Shown: in pieces, positions 34,133 to 43,442 of the stretch
How positions within the stretch are numbered: position 1 is the first letter of the stretch
Layout of the letters: every line of letters starts with the position of its first letter
Translations under genes and position numbers: made by a program
The notes under the pieces: generated by a model
The model's database searches: none
The model's input: only the letters and a program-made list of their open reading frames with translations
Told to the model about the DNA's origin: nothing
Origin: Clostridium sp.
Lineage (GTDB): Bacteria > Bacillota > Clostridia > Acetivibrionales > Acetivibrionaceae
NCBI GenBank assembly: GCA_012798835.1
Contig: JAAZML010000116.1
Location: 1-46,609, forward strand
Length of the DNA stretch: 46,609 bases
Reading direction: 5' to 3'

Positions 34133-35617
34133 ATGTTTTACCCACAGTTTGATAGGGTCAGGGAACTGGCCAAATCTTTTAACGTCATACCCATTTCCAT
34201 GGAAATTCCGGCTGATATGGAAACTCCTATAAGTCTTTTTAAAAGATTTGAGGAAAGAGAATACTGTTTTTTGCTAGAAAGTGTCGAGGGGGGCGAAAAT
34301 TGGGCGAGGTATTCCATTTTTGGAAGGGAGCCCTACCTTATTGTGAAAAGCTACAGCGGCAAAACCACAATTGATTGGATCGGCGGGGAGCAAAAAGAAG
34401 CGGGTCCAAACCCCATTGAGATTATTCGCGAGATCATGGAAAGCTACAAGGGGGCAAACCTTCCGGGGTTGCCACGTTTTAATGGGGGTGCTGTGGGATA
34501 TTTGGGCTATGATACTATACGCTATTACGAAAACCTTCCTAATATGCCGGAAGATGATTTGGGGTTTCCTGAAAGCTGTTTCATGTTCTCGAATGAGATT
34601 TTTGTATATGATCATGTAAAGCATAAAATCCATATAATTGTCAATATGCATGTCAAAGATAATCTTGAAAGGGATTACAACAGTGCGGTGGACAGAATAA
34701 AAAAAATACATCAGGAGCTTGTAGATACAAAATGGAAGATTACAGATACAGGCCCCTTTGGAAGAGAAAAGATTGGAGAGAAGGTTGATTTTTCTTCAAA
34801 TATGACCAAGGAATCGTTTTGCAAAAACGTGTTAAGAGCAAAAGAATACATTAAAAAGGGCGATGTATCACAGGTGGTTTTATCCCAGCGTTTATGTGTA
34901 AAAACCGATGAAAAACCCTTCAATATATACAGAGGGCTCAGAACGGTGAACCCATCGCCCTATATGTTTTATCTTAAATTTGATGATTTCGAAGTTGTGG
35001 GTTCCTCGCCGGAAATGCTTGTGAGGGTTGAAAACGGAGTTGTACAAACCTGCCCCATAGCGGGGACCCGTAAAAGAGGGAGTACACAAGAAGAAGATAG
35101 GGATTTGGAGAGGGAACTTTTATCCGACAAAAAGGAGATTGACGAACACAGGATGTTGGTAAAACTTGGGGAGACGGATCTTGGGAAAGTCTCCAAGCCT
35201 GGGAGTATCAGGATAGAAAAGCCTATGAATGTAGAAAAATACTCCCATGTAATGCATATTGTTACAAATATCAAGGGGGATATGAGAGAAGATATGACGG
35301 CTTTTGATGCCCTTGCGGCCGTTTTGCCCGCAGGTACCTTATCGGGGGTGCCAAGGCTGAGGGCCATGGAGATAATTGATGAGCTTGAAACGGTAAAACG
35401 CGGGCCTTACGGAGGAGCGATTGGGTATTTTAGCTTTAACGGGAATCTTGATAGTTGTATTACCATAAGGACCATGATTTTAAAGGGTGGAAAGGTTTAT
35501 ATTCAGGCGGGAGCCGGAATTGTTGCCCAATCTGTTCCCGAAACAGAGTATGAAGAATGTATCAATAAGTCAAAGGCACTTTTAAAAGCTTTGGAAGAAG
35601 CTGGCGGTGTGGGATAA
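34133..35617 (+). CDS. trpE: Anthranilate synthase component I
   Basis: TrpE converts chorismate to anthranilate with NH3 supplied by a glutaminase partner. The 494-aa sequence has the feedback/Trp-site region LLESVEGGENWARYSIFG and the chorismate-binding C-domain: QVVLSQRL, SSPEMLVRVENG, PIAGTRKRG, KYSHVMHIVTNIKG, AVLPAGTLSGVPRLRAMEII and GPYGGAIGYFSFNG. The usually invariant VDLGRND(L/I)G block reads VKLGETDLG, with three substitutions. It is the first gene of trpEDCF. No trpG follows, so the glutaminase must come from elsewhere. The start is ATG 34133 with SD AGGAGG inside the leader hairpin. Confidence 0.95.
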   Translation: MFYPQFDRVRELAKSFNVIPISMEIPADMETPISLFKRFEEREYCFLLESVEGGENWARYSIFGREPYLIVKSYSGKTTIDWIGGEQKEAGPNPIEIIREIMESYKGANLPGLPRFNGGAVGYLGYDTIRYYENLPNMPEDDLGFPESCFMFSNEIFVYDHVKHKIHIIVNMHVKDNLERDYNSAVDRIKKIHQELVDTKWKITDTGPFGREKIGEKVDFSSNMTKESFCKNVLRAKEYIKKGDVSQVVLSQRLCVKTDEKPFNIYRGLRTVNPSPYMFYLKFDDFEVVGSSPEMLVRVENGVVQTCPIAGTRKRGSTQEEDRDLERELLSDKKEIDEHRMLVKLGETDLGKVSKPGSIRIEKPMNVEKYSHVMHIVTNIKGDMREDMTAFDALAAVLPAGTLSGVPRLRAMEIIDELETVKRGPYGGAIGYFSFNGNLDSCITIRTMILKGGKVYIQAGAGIVAQSVPETEYEECINKSKALLKALEEAGGVG

Positions 35618-35730
35618 TGTTATAGGAAGCCTTGCCCTAAAAACTCAAGGTGTGCTGGGACGGTTTTGGGGAAGGCAGGAGGGCCACCAAAATGAGCCAA
35701 GAAGAGTTTTAGATGAGAGGAGAATTTATT

Positions 35731-36768
35731 ATGTTAAAAGATGTGATCGCAAAATTAGTTGAGGGAAGGGATCTCACCGAAACGGAGGTTATCGAGGCGC
35801 TAAATTTTATAATGGAGGGTAATGCCACGCAAGCCCAGATAGGAAGTTTTATGACAGCGCTTAGGATCAAGGGAGAAACAATAGAAGAGATAACCGGCTG
35901 TGCTAGAGTAATGAGACAAAAGGCGGAGAGGATAAACCTTGACAAGGACTATTATATTGATACCTGTGGTACCGGGGGTGATGGCGCAAATACTTTTAAC
36001 ATATCAACAGCTGCGGCATTTGTTGCGGCGGCTGGGGGCGTGACCGTCGCAAAGCATGGTAACAGATCCGTTTCAAGTAAAAGCGGGAGTGCCGACGTTT
36101 TGGAGGCCTTAGGTGTAAATATCGATCTTGGCCCAATCTATGTCGGGGAATGTATGAAAAGATCAGGAATTGGTTTTATTTATGCCCCCGTATTTCACAA
36201 ATCAATGAAACATGCCGCAAACCCACGCAGGGAATTGGGTATAAGGACAGTATTTAATATACTTGGACCTTTAACCAATCCCGCAAACGCTAAGGGTCAG
36301 TTGTTGGGGGTATTTAGTGAAACGCTTACAGAACCAGTTGCAAATGTATTGATGAACTTGGGGGTCGAAAGGGCGATGGTTATACATGGAAGAGATGGAA
36401 TGGACGAGATAACAACGACCTCCATCACTAAAGTTTCAGAGGTCAAGAATAAAAGAGTCATAAATTATGAATTAAATCCTTTGGATTTTGGTTTTAATTT
36501 GGCACCGAAGGGGGAACTTACAAGCGGGGGTGCCACAGAGAGCGCAAAGATAATTCTTGAAATATTTCAAGGCAAAAAAGGTTATAAAAGAGATATCGTT
36601 GTCATAAATTCCGCCGCCTCCCTTTATGTTGGAAAGGCTGCTTCGGATATTAATGAAGGTATAAACCTTGCCCAAGAAATAATAGATTCGGGGAGGGCGT
36701 TGAAAAAACTAAATCAGCTTGTCGATGTTACAAATTCGTTTCAGGAGTATCAAGAGGTTTCGGTTTAA
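35731..36768 (+). CDS. trpD: Anthranilate phosphoribosyltransferase
   Basis: TrpD joins anthranilate and PRPP. The N-terminal helical domain (LTETEVIEALNFIMEGNATQAQIGSFMTALRIKGET) is followed by the PRPP site DTCGTGGDGANTFNIS and KHGNRSVSSKSGSADVLEALG. NPRRELGIRTVFNILGPLTNP and the HGRDGMDE loop come after. ATG 35731 is preferred because AGAGGAG lies 8 nt upstream; ATG 35713 is in frame but has no SD. The protein is 345 aa. It sits 113 bp after trpE, a gap too small for a trpG. Confidence 0.96.
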   Translation: MLKDVIAKLVEGRDLTETEVIEALNFIMEGNATQAQIGSFMTALRIKGETIEEITGCARVMRQKAERINLDKDYYIDTCGTGGDGANTFNISTAAAFVAAAGGVTVAKHGNRSVSSKSGSADVLEALGVNIDLGPIYVGECMKRSGIGFIYAPVFHKSMKHAANPRRELGIRTVFNILGPLTNPANAKGQLLGVFSETLTEPVANVLMNLGVERAMVIHGRDGMDEITTTSITKVSEVKNKRVINYELNPLDFGFNLAPKGELTSGGATESAKIILEIFQGKKGYKRDIVVINSAASLYVGKAASDINEGINLAQEIIDSGRALKKLNQLVDVTNSFQEYQEVSV

Positions 36769-36835
36769 AAATGTATTTTAAAAGTTATGCAGGCATTTTA
36801 TCGCCGCAGGGTTTATAGAAGGGGGTAATAATTAG

Positions 36836-37618
36836 ATGATACTTGATAAAATTATTGAAAAAAAAAGAGTCAGGCTAAAAAATGATATGGAAAGAATAAC
36901 GATAGAGGGATGGAAGAGAAGGCTTAAAAGGCCGGGTCTTCATAAGGTTTTAGACTTTTATGGGGCGTTGAAAGATAACCCTTCAATGTCGATTATTGGG
37001 GAAATTAAAAAGGCATCCCCATCAAAGGGGATTATAAAAAAGGATTTTGAACCAGAGAAAATAGCAAAGGAATATATAGATTCAAAGGTTCAGGCAATAT
37101 CTATTTTGACTGAAAAGGATTTTTTTAAAGGCGACGAGGATTTCCTTTGGAGTGTCAGACAGCTATGCCCGTTACCGATTTTGAGAAAAGATTTTATAAT
37201 TGAACTTTGGCAGGTATACCAATCCCGGTGCTTAGGAGCCGATGCCATATTGCTTATTACATCACTTTTAGATGACGAAAAATTAAAGAAATTCCAGGTG
37301 GTTGCGGGCATACTCGGTATGCATTGCTTAGTGGAGGTACATGACAAATTTGAGCTGGAAAGGGCGCTTAAATCTGGTGCAAAAATAATTGGAATAAATA
37401 ATAGGGATCTAACCAACTTTAGTGTGGATATTAAAAATACTGAAAACCTCATAAGTGACATACCGCACGATAGGGCGGTTGTAAGCGAAAGCGGGATAAG
37501 AAGCAGGGAAGATATAACGTATCTAAAGGGGCTTGGGGTGGATGCGGTATTGATTGGAGAAACATTTATGAGGGCAGAATCAATAGGGGAAAAAATCGGA
37601 GAATTGAGGGCGGTGTGA
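36836..37618 (+). CDS. trpC: Indole-3-glycerol phosphate synthase
   Basis: TIM-barrel enzyme that cyclises CdRP to indole-glycerol-3-phosphate. Conserved blocks are IGEIKKASPSKGIIKKDFEPEKIA, ISILTEKDFFKGDEDFL, ILRKDFIIELWQVYQSR, CLVEVHD, IGINNRDLTNFSVD and VSESGIRSREDI. Catalytic Lys/Glu residues are all present. It is 260 aa, and its stop overlaps the trpF start. Confidence 0.96.
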   Translation: MILDKIIEKKRVRLKNDMERITIEGWKRRLKRPGLHKVLDFYGALKDNPSMSIIGEIKKASPSKGIIKKDFEPEKIAKEYIDSKVQAISILTEKDFFKGDEDFLWSVRQLCPLPILRKDFIIELWQVYQSRCLGADAILLITSLLDDEKLKKFQVVAGILGMHCLVEVHDKFELERALKSGAKIIGINNRDLTNFSVDIKNTENLISDIPHDRAVVSESGIRSREDITYLKGLGVDAVLIGETFMRAESIGEKIGELRAV

Positions 37619-38280
37619 TAGTGATAGGTGTAAAAATTTGTGGTTTAAAAAGAATAGAGGATATAGAGTATATAAACCAACACAAACCTCTTTTTGCGGG
37701 TTTTGTGTTTGCCAAAAGCAGGAGACAGGTTACAAAGGAGGGGGCAGGGGTCTTAATACAGATGCTCTGCCCAAAGATAAAATCGGTGGGTGTATTTGTA
37801 GACGAGGATATAGAAAGGGTTGTAGATATAGTAAAACACGTAAAACTAGATTGTGTTCAATTACATGGCAACGAACCACCCCAGTATGTCTCAGAAATTT
37901 CAAGGCTTCTAAGAATGCAGGGGCTGGGACGGATTGAAATATGGAAAGGAATGCGTGTAAAGGACAAAGGTTTTATAGGGGAGATGGATAAATATGATGT
38001 CGATGCTTTTTTACTGGATGCCTATAGCGAAGGCTGTTACGGTGGTTCAGGCAAGAGCTTTGACTGGGAGCTTGCTTCCATTGCTTCTAAAAAACATAAG
38101 GTTATCCTCGCCGGAGGTCTAACGCCTAAAAATGTAGCAAAAGCTATACGGATAGCAGATCCCTTTGCGGTGGATGTAAGCAGTGGTGTTGAAACAAACG
38201 GGGTGAAGGATGAAGGGAAGATAGCGGGTTTTATTGACGTTTCCCAAATGTATCTGCGTTGTTCAACAAAGAAATCTTAA
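37615..38280 (+). CDS. trpF: Phosphoribosylanthranilate isomerase
   Basis: Converts PRA to CdRP. Motifs are VKICGLKRIEDIEY (catalytic Cys), AGFVFAKSRRQV, VGVFVDE, DCVQLHGNEPP, DAFLLDAYSEGCYGGSGKSFDW (catalytic Asp), VILAGGLTPKNV and VDVSSGVETNGVKD. GTG 37615 overlaps the trpC stop (GTGA); an in-frame GTG at 37621 is also possible. It is the last gene of the operon. trpB and trpA do not follow. Confidence 0.95.
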   Translation: MIVIGVKICGLKRIEDIEYINQHKPLFAGFVFAKSRRQVTKEGAGVLIQMLCPKIKSVGVFVDEDIERVVDIVKHVKLDCVQLHGNEPPQYVSEISRLLRMQGLGRIEIWKGMRVKDKGFIGEMDKYDVDAFLLDAYSEGCYGGSGKSFDWELASIASKKHKVILAGGLTPKNVAKAIRIADPFAVDVSSGVETNGVKDEGKIAGFIDVSQMYLRCSTKKS

Positions 38281-38293
38281 GAATTATGAAGAT

Positions 38294-38315
38294 AAATCCT
38301 TTAAACGGGATTTTT
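38294..38315 (+). terminator. Intrinsic terminator ending the trp operon
   Basis: AAATCC (38294-38299) pairs with GGATTT (38308-38313), followed by two further Ts. It lies just after trpF and before the CtsR-controlled promoter. Confidence 0.55.
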
Positions 38316-38326
38316 CACAACCCAAA

Positions 38327-38343
38327 GGTCAAGGAAAGTCAAA
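38327..38343 (+). promoter_or_regulatory. CtsR operator (heptad direct repeat)
   Basis: GGTCAAG-GAA-AGTCAAA matches the CtsR box (A/G)GTCAAA-NAN-(A/G)GTCAAA with one mismatch. It sits 8 bp upstream of a sigma-A -35 and ahead of dnaJ-like/clpB, the expected class III heat-shock target. Confidence 0.75.
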
Positions 38344-38351
38344 GTCTAGAG

Positions 38352-38380
38352 TTGCAAAAAGAAAGGAAAAATTGTATAAA
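38352..38380 (+). promoter_or_regulatory. Heat-shock operon promoter (TTGCAA-N17-TATAAA)
   Basis: -35 TTGCAA (38352-38357) and -10 TATAAA (38375-38380) with a 17-nt spacer lie directly downstream of the CtsR box. The implied 5' leader is about 150 nt, A/T-rich, with no recognised structure. Confidence 0.65.
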
Positions 38381-38538
38381 TAGTATAGAGGGAAATTAAA
38401 AATCATAAAGAACAAAAAACTTATGGAGTATGTACTTTGCAATATAAAAAACCAGCGTAAAATATATGGTTTTGAAGTTTGTTGCAGGGGGTATCATATA
38501 AGATGTAGGATTTGCCTTGAGGAAGGGAGGGATGTTTT

Positions 38539-39471
38539 ATGCAATATAAAGATTACTACAAGGTTCTTGGGTTAGATAAAAATGTTTCATCGGAGGATAT
38601 TAAGAAAAAGTACAGAAAGCTGGCCAAAAAATACCACCCTGATGCGAACCCCGATGACAAGAAGGCGGAAGAAAGGTTTAAAGAAGTGAGCGAGGCATAT
38701 GAAGTACTGGGGGATCCAAAAAAGCGGGAAAAATATGACGCTTTCGGCAGTCAATATGATTTCCGAAACGGACACAATTTTGACCCATCCCAATACGGTT
38801 TTGAAAACAATGTAAGATATGAATTTAGGGGCGGTGAGGCGGGACAGTACAGCGATTTTTTCAATATGTTTTTCGGAGGAAATGGTTTTGAATTTGATAA
38901 TATTTTTGGTTTTTCCGGAACTAACGGAAGGGGCCAAAGGGGAAATATAAGGGGCGAGGATCTAAGAGCTCAGCTTGAGATAAGCGTTGAGGAAGGTTTT
39001 CATGGAACGGAAAAAAAGGTATCTGTAAGGGGTAAAGATGGGGTCAAAAATCTCTCATTCAAAATCCCCAGAGGCATTAAAGATGGCGGTACTGTTAGGC
39101 TCAAGGGTCAGGGAGAAAAAGGGATGGCCGGCGGCGAGAACGGAGACCTGCTCCTTACTCTAAAGCTTAAACCCTCCAAACAATTTGAGCTTCAGGGTAT
39201 AGATCTTATAACAACTCTAAATATAATGCCCTGGGATGCCGCTTTGGGCCACGAAGTTTCCATTGATACACTGGATGGGAGAATAAGTGTAAAAATACCG
39301 AGAGGAATACAAACCGATAGCAAAGTCCGTATCGCAGGAAAGGGATATTTGGATGGAGCAAATAAAAGAGGCGATTTATATATAAAGATCAAAATTATGA
39401 ATCCGAACAGTTTGACAAAGGAAATGGAAGGGCTATACAAAAAACTTAAAAATGCTTCGAGAGGGATTTAA
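38539..39471 (+). CDS. DnaJ-like co-chaperone without zinc finger (CbpA/type II J protein)
   Basis: 310 aa. The N-terminal J domain (1-70) has the HPD tripeptide at 33-35, followed by a Gly/Phe-rich linker (~75-135). Two C-terminal beta domains ([65 protein letters not shown]) complete it. The CxxCxGxG zinc repeats of true DnaJ are missing, so it resembles CbpA. It probably stimulates DnaK ATPase and hands aggregates to the ClpB encoded 23 bp downstream. The SD is GAAGGGAGGG. Confidence 0.92.
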   Translation: MQYKDYYKVLGLDKNVSSEDIKKKYRKLAKKYHPDANPDDKKAEERFKEVSEAYEVLGDPKKREKYDAFGSQYDFRNGHNFDPSQYGFENNVRYEFRGGEAGQYSDFFNMFFGGNGFEFDNIFGFSGTNGRGQRGNIRGEDLRAQLEISVEEGFHGTEKKVSVRGKDGVKNLSFKIPRGIKDGGTVRLKGQGEKGMAGGENGDLLLTLKLKPSKQFELQGIDLITTLNIMPWDAALGHEVSIDTLDGRISVKIPRGIQTDSKVRIAGKGYLDGANKRGDLYIKIKIMNPNSLTKEMEGLYKKLKNASRGI

Positions 39472-39494
39472 CGGTGTAAAAAGGAGGGAAGAAA

Positions 39495-42086
39495 ATGAAC
39501 ATAGAAAAGTTTACGGAAAAAGCACAGGCCGCAATTGCCGAAGCACAAAATATTGCAATAAAGATGGGGCATCAGTATATAGATGGGGAACATATACATT
39601 ACTCACTAATAAAACAAGAGGATGGCTTAATCCCCAGATTGATCGAGTATATGGGTGCGGACTCACATATGTATATAAAAGATATGGAGCGGGAACTTGA
39701 AAAGATGCCGAAAGTTTACGGAGAGGGAGCGGCTAATACATATATTTCAAGGCGCCTCAATGAGATCTTGGTTGAATCTCAGGATTTGTCCAAGCATTTT
39801 AAGGATGAATACACGAGTGTTGAGCATATCTATATGATCTTGCTCAAGGAAAGAGATACGATCTCAAAAAAAATACTCCAGCGCTATGACATTACAACGG
39901 AAAAATTTATGACAGCCCTAGGTAAGGTGCGAAGCAACCAAAGGATAACGTCAAAAAATCCGGAGGGGACATACGATGCCTTGAAAAAATTCGGACACGA
40001 TTTAGTTGAGCTTGCAAGGGCAGGAAAATTGGATCCCGTAATAGGCAGGGATTCTGAAATCAGAAGAGCTATACGGATACTTTCAAGAAGGACCAAAAAT
40101 AATCCGGTTCTTATAGGGGAACCGGGGGTGGGCAAAACTGCGGTTGTGGAAGGATTGGCGCAAAGGATTTTAAAAGGAGATGTGCCGGAGGGTCTAAAGG
40201 ACAAAACCGTTTTTGCCCTTGATATGGGAGCTTTAATTGCTGGCGCAAAGTATAGGGGCGAATTTGAAGAAAGACTTAAGGCTGTACTCAACGAGGTTAA
40301 TAAATCCGATGGGGATATTATACTTTTTATTGATGAACTACATAATATTGTAGGGGCCGGAAAAGCGGAAGGTGCCATGGATGCGGGGAACATATTAAAG
40401 CCGATGCTTGCAAGAGGGGAGCTAAACTGCATAGGAGCAACTACCCTGGACGAATATAGAAGATATATTGAAAAAGATGCTGCATTGGAAAGAAGATTTC
40501 AGCCTATTATAGTAGAACAACCCACTGTAGAGGACACCATTTCGATTTTAAGGGGAATAAAAGAGAGATTTGAAATCCATCATGGGGTGAGGATTACCGA
40601 TAATGCGATTATTGCATGCAGTGTCCTATCCGATAGGTATATAAGCGACCGTTTTTTACCGGACAAGGCGATTGATTTAATGGATGAGGCGGCGGCTATG
40701 ATAAGAACTGAAATTGACAGTATGCCCTCCGAGTTAGATGAAATTCAAAGAAAGATTATGCAGCTAGAGATAGAAAGGCAGACCCTTAAAAAGGAGGATG
40801 ACGAGACTTCAAAGGAGAGGCTTTACAAGTTGCAGGGGGAAATAGCCAATTTGAAGGGAAAATCCGATGTGTTAAAAGCCCAGTGGGAAGCTGAAAAAAA
40901 GAATATAAAAAAAGAAAAGGAGATAAAAACACAGATTGAGGAAGTAAAAAGGCAGATCGAAGAGGCGGAAAGATCCTACGATCTGGATGCTTTGGCTATA
41001 TTAAAGCATGGAAAGCTTCCTGAGCTTATGAAGAGCTTAGAAGAAGAAAAGGGAAGAAAGAAAACAAGCGAAAACGTACTTTTAAAGGAAGAGGTTACTG
41101 AGGAGGAGATAGCAGATATCGTCTCTAAATGGACGGGTATCCCTATAACAAAGCTCGTCGAAAATGAAAGGGACAAACTTTTAAATCTAGGATCCGTAAT
41201 TCACAGGCGTGTAATTGGTCAAGATGAGGCGGTTCTAGCGGTAAGCGATGCGGTTTTGAGGGCGAGATCCGGCTTAAAGGATCCGAAAAGACCCATAGGC
41301 TCTTTTATTTTCCTTGGACCTACGGGGGTAGGTAAGACGGAGCTTGCAAGGGCTTTATCGGAATCTCTTTTCGACAGCGAAGAAAACATTGTAAGGATTG
41401 ATATGTCGGAGTATATGGAAAAACATGCGGTTGCAAGGCTTATAGGGGCACCTCCTGGGTATGTGGGTTACGAAGAAGGCGGTCAGCTCACCGAAGCCGT
41501 AAGAAGAAAACCGTATTGTGTAATACTTTTTGATGAAATTGAAAAAGCCCATCCCGAAGTTTTTAATGTTCTCTTGCAGCTTTTAGACGATGGGCGACTG
41601 ACTGACAGCCAGGGCCGGACTGTTGATTTTAAAAATACCGTTGTTATAATGACCTCGAATATCGGAAGCCAGCACCTTTTGAGCGGAATCAGGGACGATG
41701 GTGAAATAAGCGAAGATGTAAGAAATATCGTAACGGGCGAATTGAATAAACATTTTAAACCGGAATTTTTGAACCGTGTCGATGAGGTTGTTATGTTCAA
41801 GCCGCTTAGAAGAGAAGAAATCGTAAAGATCATTGATCTTTTATTGGCGGATATACAAAAAAGACTTGAAGATAGAAAGATTATACTTGAACTATCCGAT
41901 GAGGCAAAACAACATATTGTAGAAAATGCCTATAATCCGGTGTTTGGTGCAAGACCAATAAAAAGATATATGCAAAGGCATATCGAAACAATGATAGCTA
42001 AAATGATTGTAGGCGGGAAGCTTGACGGGGACAAAAGCATTGAAATCGGAGTTGCCGATGGAAATTTAGTGGTAGCAAAGCTCTAA
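39495..42086 (+). CDS. clpB: ATP-dependent protein disaggregase ClpB
   Basis: Hexameric AAA+ unfoldase that resolubilises aggregates with DnaK/DnaJ. The 863-aa protein has an N-domain (~1-145), NBD1 (Walker A GEPGVGKT, Walker B FIDELHN), and a long coiled-coil M-domain (~400-530, rich in E/K/R). NBD2 has Walker A GPTGVGKT, Walker [24 protein letters not shown] pore loop and GARPIKRY sensor 2. No IGF/IGL ClpP loop is seen, which fits ClpB rather than ClpC/ClpA. It shares the CtsR-controlled promoter with the J protein. Confidence 0.96.
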   Translation: MNIEKFTEKAQAAIAEAQNIAIKMGHQYIDGEHIHYSLIKQEDGLIPRLIEYMGADSHMYIKDMERELEKMPKVYGEGAANTYISRRLNEILVESQDLSKHFKDEYTSVEHIYMILLKERDTISKKILQRYDITTEKFMTALGKVRSNQRITSKNPEGTYDALKKFGHDLVELARAGKLDPVIGRDSEIRRAIRILSRRTKNNPVLIGEPGVGKTAVVEGLAQRILKGDVPEGLKDKTVFALDMGALIAGAKYRGEFEERLKAVLNEVNKSDGDIILFIDELHNIVGAGKAEGAMDAGNILKPMLARGELNCIGATTLDEYRRYIEKDAALERRFQPIIVEQPTVEDTISILRGIKERFEIHHGVRITDNAIIACSVLSDRYISDRFLPDKAIDLMDEAAAMIRTEIDSMPSELDEIQRKIMQLEIERQTLKKEDDETSKERLYKLQGEIANLKGKSDVLKAQWEAEKKNIKKEKEIKTQIEEVKRQIEEAERSYDLDALAILKHGKLPELMKSLEEEKGRKKTSENVLLKEEVTEEEIADIVSKWTGIPITKLVENERDKLLNLGSVIHRRVIGQDEAVLAVSDAVLRARSGLKDPKRPIGSFIFLGPTGVGKTELARALSESLFDSEENIVRIDMSEYMEKHAVARLIGAPPGYVGYEEGGQLTEAVRRKPYCVILFDEIEKAHPEVFNVLLQLLDDGRLTDSQGRTVDFKNTVVIMTSNIGSQHLLSGIRDDGEISEDVRNIVTGELNKHFKPEFLNRVDEVVMFKPLRREEIVKIIDLLLADIQKRLEDRKIILELSDEAKQHIVENAYNPVFGARPIKRYMQRHIETMIAKMIVGGKLDGDKSIEIGVADGNLVVAKL

Positions 42087-42090
42087 AAAA

Positions 42091-42134
42091 GCCTTACGTA
42101 ATAAGATGCGGGTAAAATATCCGCATCTTAAGGC
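42091..42134 (+). terminator. Hairpin after clpB (terminator-like, T-poor)
   Basis: TAAGATGCGG (42102-42111) pairs perfectly with CCGCATCTTA (42121-42130). The outer GCC(TT) of 42091-42095 can extend to AAGGC with a bulge. The stem is strong but no U-tract follows. Confidence 0.5.
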
Positions 42135-42280
42135 AGAGGATGGGAAAATATAAATAGAACATACCGCAATTTGCTCAGTTACAGATTCGACTGGATTTTG
42201 CGTTAAAATTTATGGTATATTATATTAAGGCAAGGTCCAATACTGGAAGGTTAAACTTGGAAGGCAAAGGAGGGATTCCC

Positions 42281-42793
42281 TTGGAAAATGCCCAGAATCA
42301 TTGCGTGATCTGTAAGTATTGTAACGAGAGTGTATCGCCTGGCTTTAAGCGCTGTCCTTTTTGTGGTAGTTTGCTGGAAACCGATACATTTGAAAAAGAG
42401 CGAGTAGATACAGCACAGGATGAAATAAGTATGGACGAAGCCGCAGGAAGGACGCAGGGGCTCGATACAGGTGATAATACAAATATACATAATAGAGATA
42501 AAGCAGGGAAAACTAAAACAAAAAATGATTTATCCAGCCAAAAGAAAAATACAAATACTTCATCAGGTGAAATAAAAATGCTCGGCAATGGGATTAAAGT
42601 GTTTTTGGTTACAATAACAAATCTTTTGCCAGGCATTGGGCAGCTGTTGGGTGTTATTATTGGAATAGCCCTGATGGGAGGAGCCAAGAATCCTGACAAA
42701 CGATCCTTTGGGAAGGCCATTTTTGTATCATCCCTGTTTGTGTTTGTATTTATGCTGATATTATTTAGTCTTTTGGCTGTTTATTATGCATAA
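42281..42793 (+). CDS. Zinc-ribbon membrane protein, uncharacterised
   Basis: 170 aa from TTG 42281 (SD AAAGGAGGG). An N-terminal zinc ribbon (CKYCNESVSPGFKRCPFCG, two CxxC knuckles) is followed by an acidic/polar low-complexity linker (~35-100). Two C-terminal hydrophobic helices follow (NLLPGIGQLLGVIIGIALMGG and a final ~23-residue TM). The upstream in-frame ATG at 42212 lacks an SD. The zinc-ribbon plus two-TM plan resembles many small clostridial membrane proteins of unknown role. No operon partner is certain; the folate gene begins 46 bp downstream. Confidence 0.65.
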   Translation: MENAQNHCVICKYCNESVSPGFKRCPFCGSLLETDTFEKERVDTAQDEISMDEAAGRTQGLDTGDNTNIHNRDKAGKTKTKNDLSSQKKNTNTSSGEIKMLGNGIKVFLVTITNLLPGIGQLLGVIIGIALMGGAKNPDKRSFGKAIFVSSLFVFVFMLILFSLLAVYYA

Positions 42794-42839
42794 CAATTTA
42801 TATGCAAAAGTTGGTAAATAAAACATATACGGAGATATT

Positions 42840-43418
42840 ATGAAAAGTAAAAAAGAAATACGAAAAGAGATACTGGATAGCAGGAAAGCACTTCCAAAAG
42901 ATGAGGTTATTAAAAGAAGCAATAAAATAAGGGATAGGCTGTTGAATTTTGAAGGATTTATTACCAGTAAATACGTAATGTTGTACATGGATTTTGCCAA
43001 TGAGGTCATGACGGACGCTATAATTGAATATTGTTTAAAATGCGATAAAATTGTAGCACTTCCCCTAATTAAATCTTCCGGAGGGAGGAAGAAGATAGAT
43101 GCATACCAGCCAAAGGATTATGCACTGGCATTAAGACCAGGTACCTATGGTATATTGGAGCCTGTAAAGCAGCTTTCATTAAAGATCGAACCTGATAAAA
43201 TTGATATGGTCCTTACACCAGGGGTTGCTTTTGATCTGAAGGGAAGCAGAATTGGGTATGGAGCGGGATATTATGATTTCTTTTTCCAGCAAACGCGGGA
43301 CAACTGTTTTAAGTTGGGGCTGGCCTTTGAACTTCAGATTGTCCACAGTATCCCAAAAGAGGAACATGATGTATCTATGGATGCAATTATCACAGAGGAT
43401 AGAAGTATCCTATTTTAA
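42840..43418 (+). CDS. 5-formyltetrahydrofolate cyclo-ligase
   Basis: This enzyme converts 5-formyl-THF to 5,10-methenyl-THF with ATP, recycling a stored or inhibitory folate. The 192-aa sequence has KKEIRKEILDSRKALPKDEV at the N-terminus, the middle LRPGTYGILEP, and the signature MVLTPGVAFDLKGSRIGYGAGYYDFFF. This corresponds to the YgfA/YqgN family. Confidence 0.93.
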   Translation: MKSKKEIRKEILDSRKALPKDEVIKRSNKIRDRLLNFEGFITSKYVMLYMDFANEVMTDAIIEYCLKCDKIVALPLIKSSGGRKKIDAYQPKDYALALRPGTYGILEPVKQLSLKIEPDKIDMVLTPGVAFDLKGSRIGYGAGYYDFFFQQTRDNCFKLGLAFELQIVHSIPKEEHDVSMDAIITEDRSILF

Positions 43419-43442
43419 TCTAACCCCAAAGGGGGTATAACC

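Noticed and set aside
34030-34160. Leader peptide for ribosome-mediated trp attenuation
   Set aside because: The short frames starting at 34030 and 34053 contain no Trp codons before the terminator, so stalling on Trp codons cannot operate; the triplet array explains the region better.
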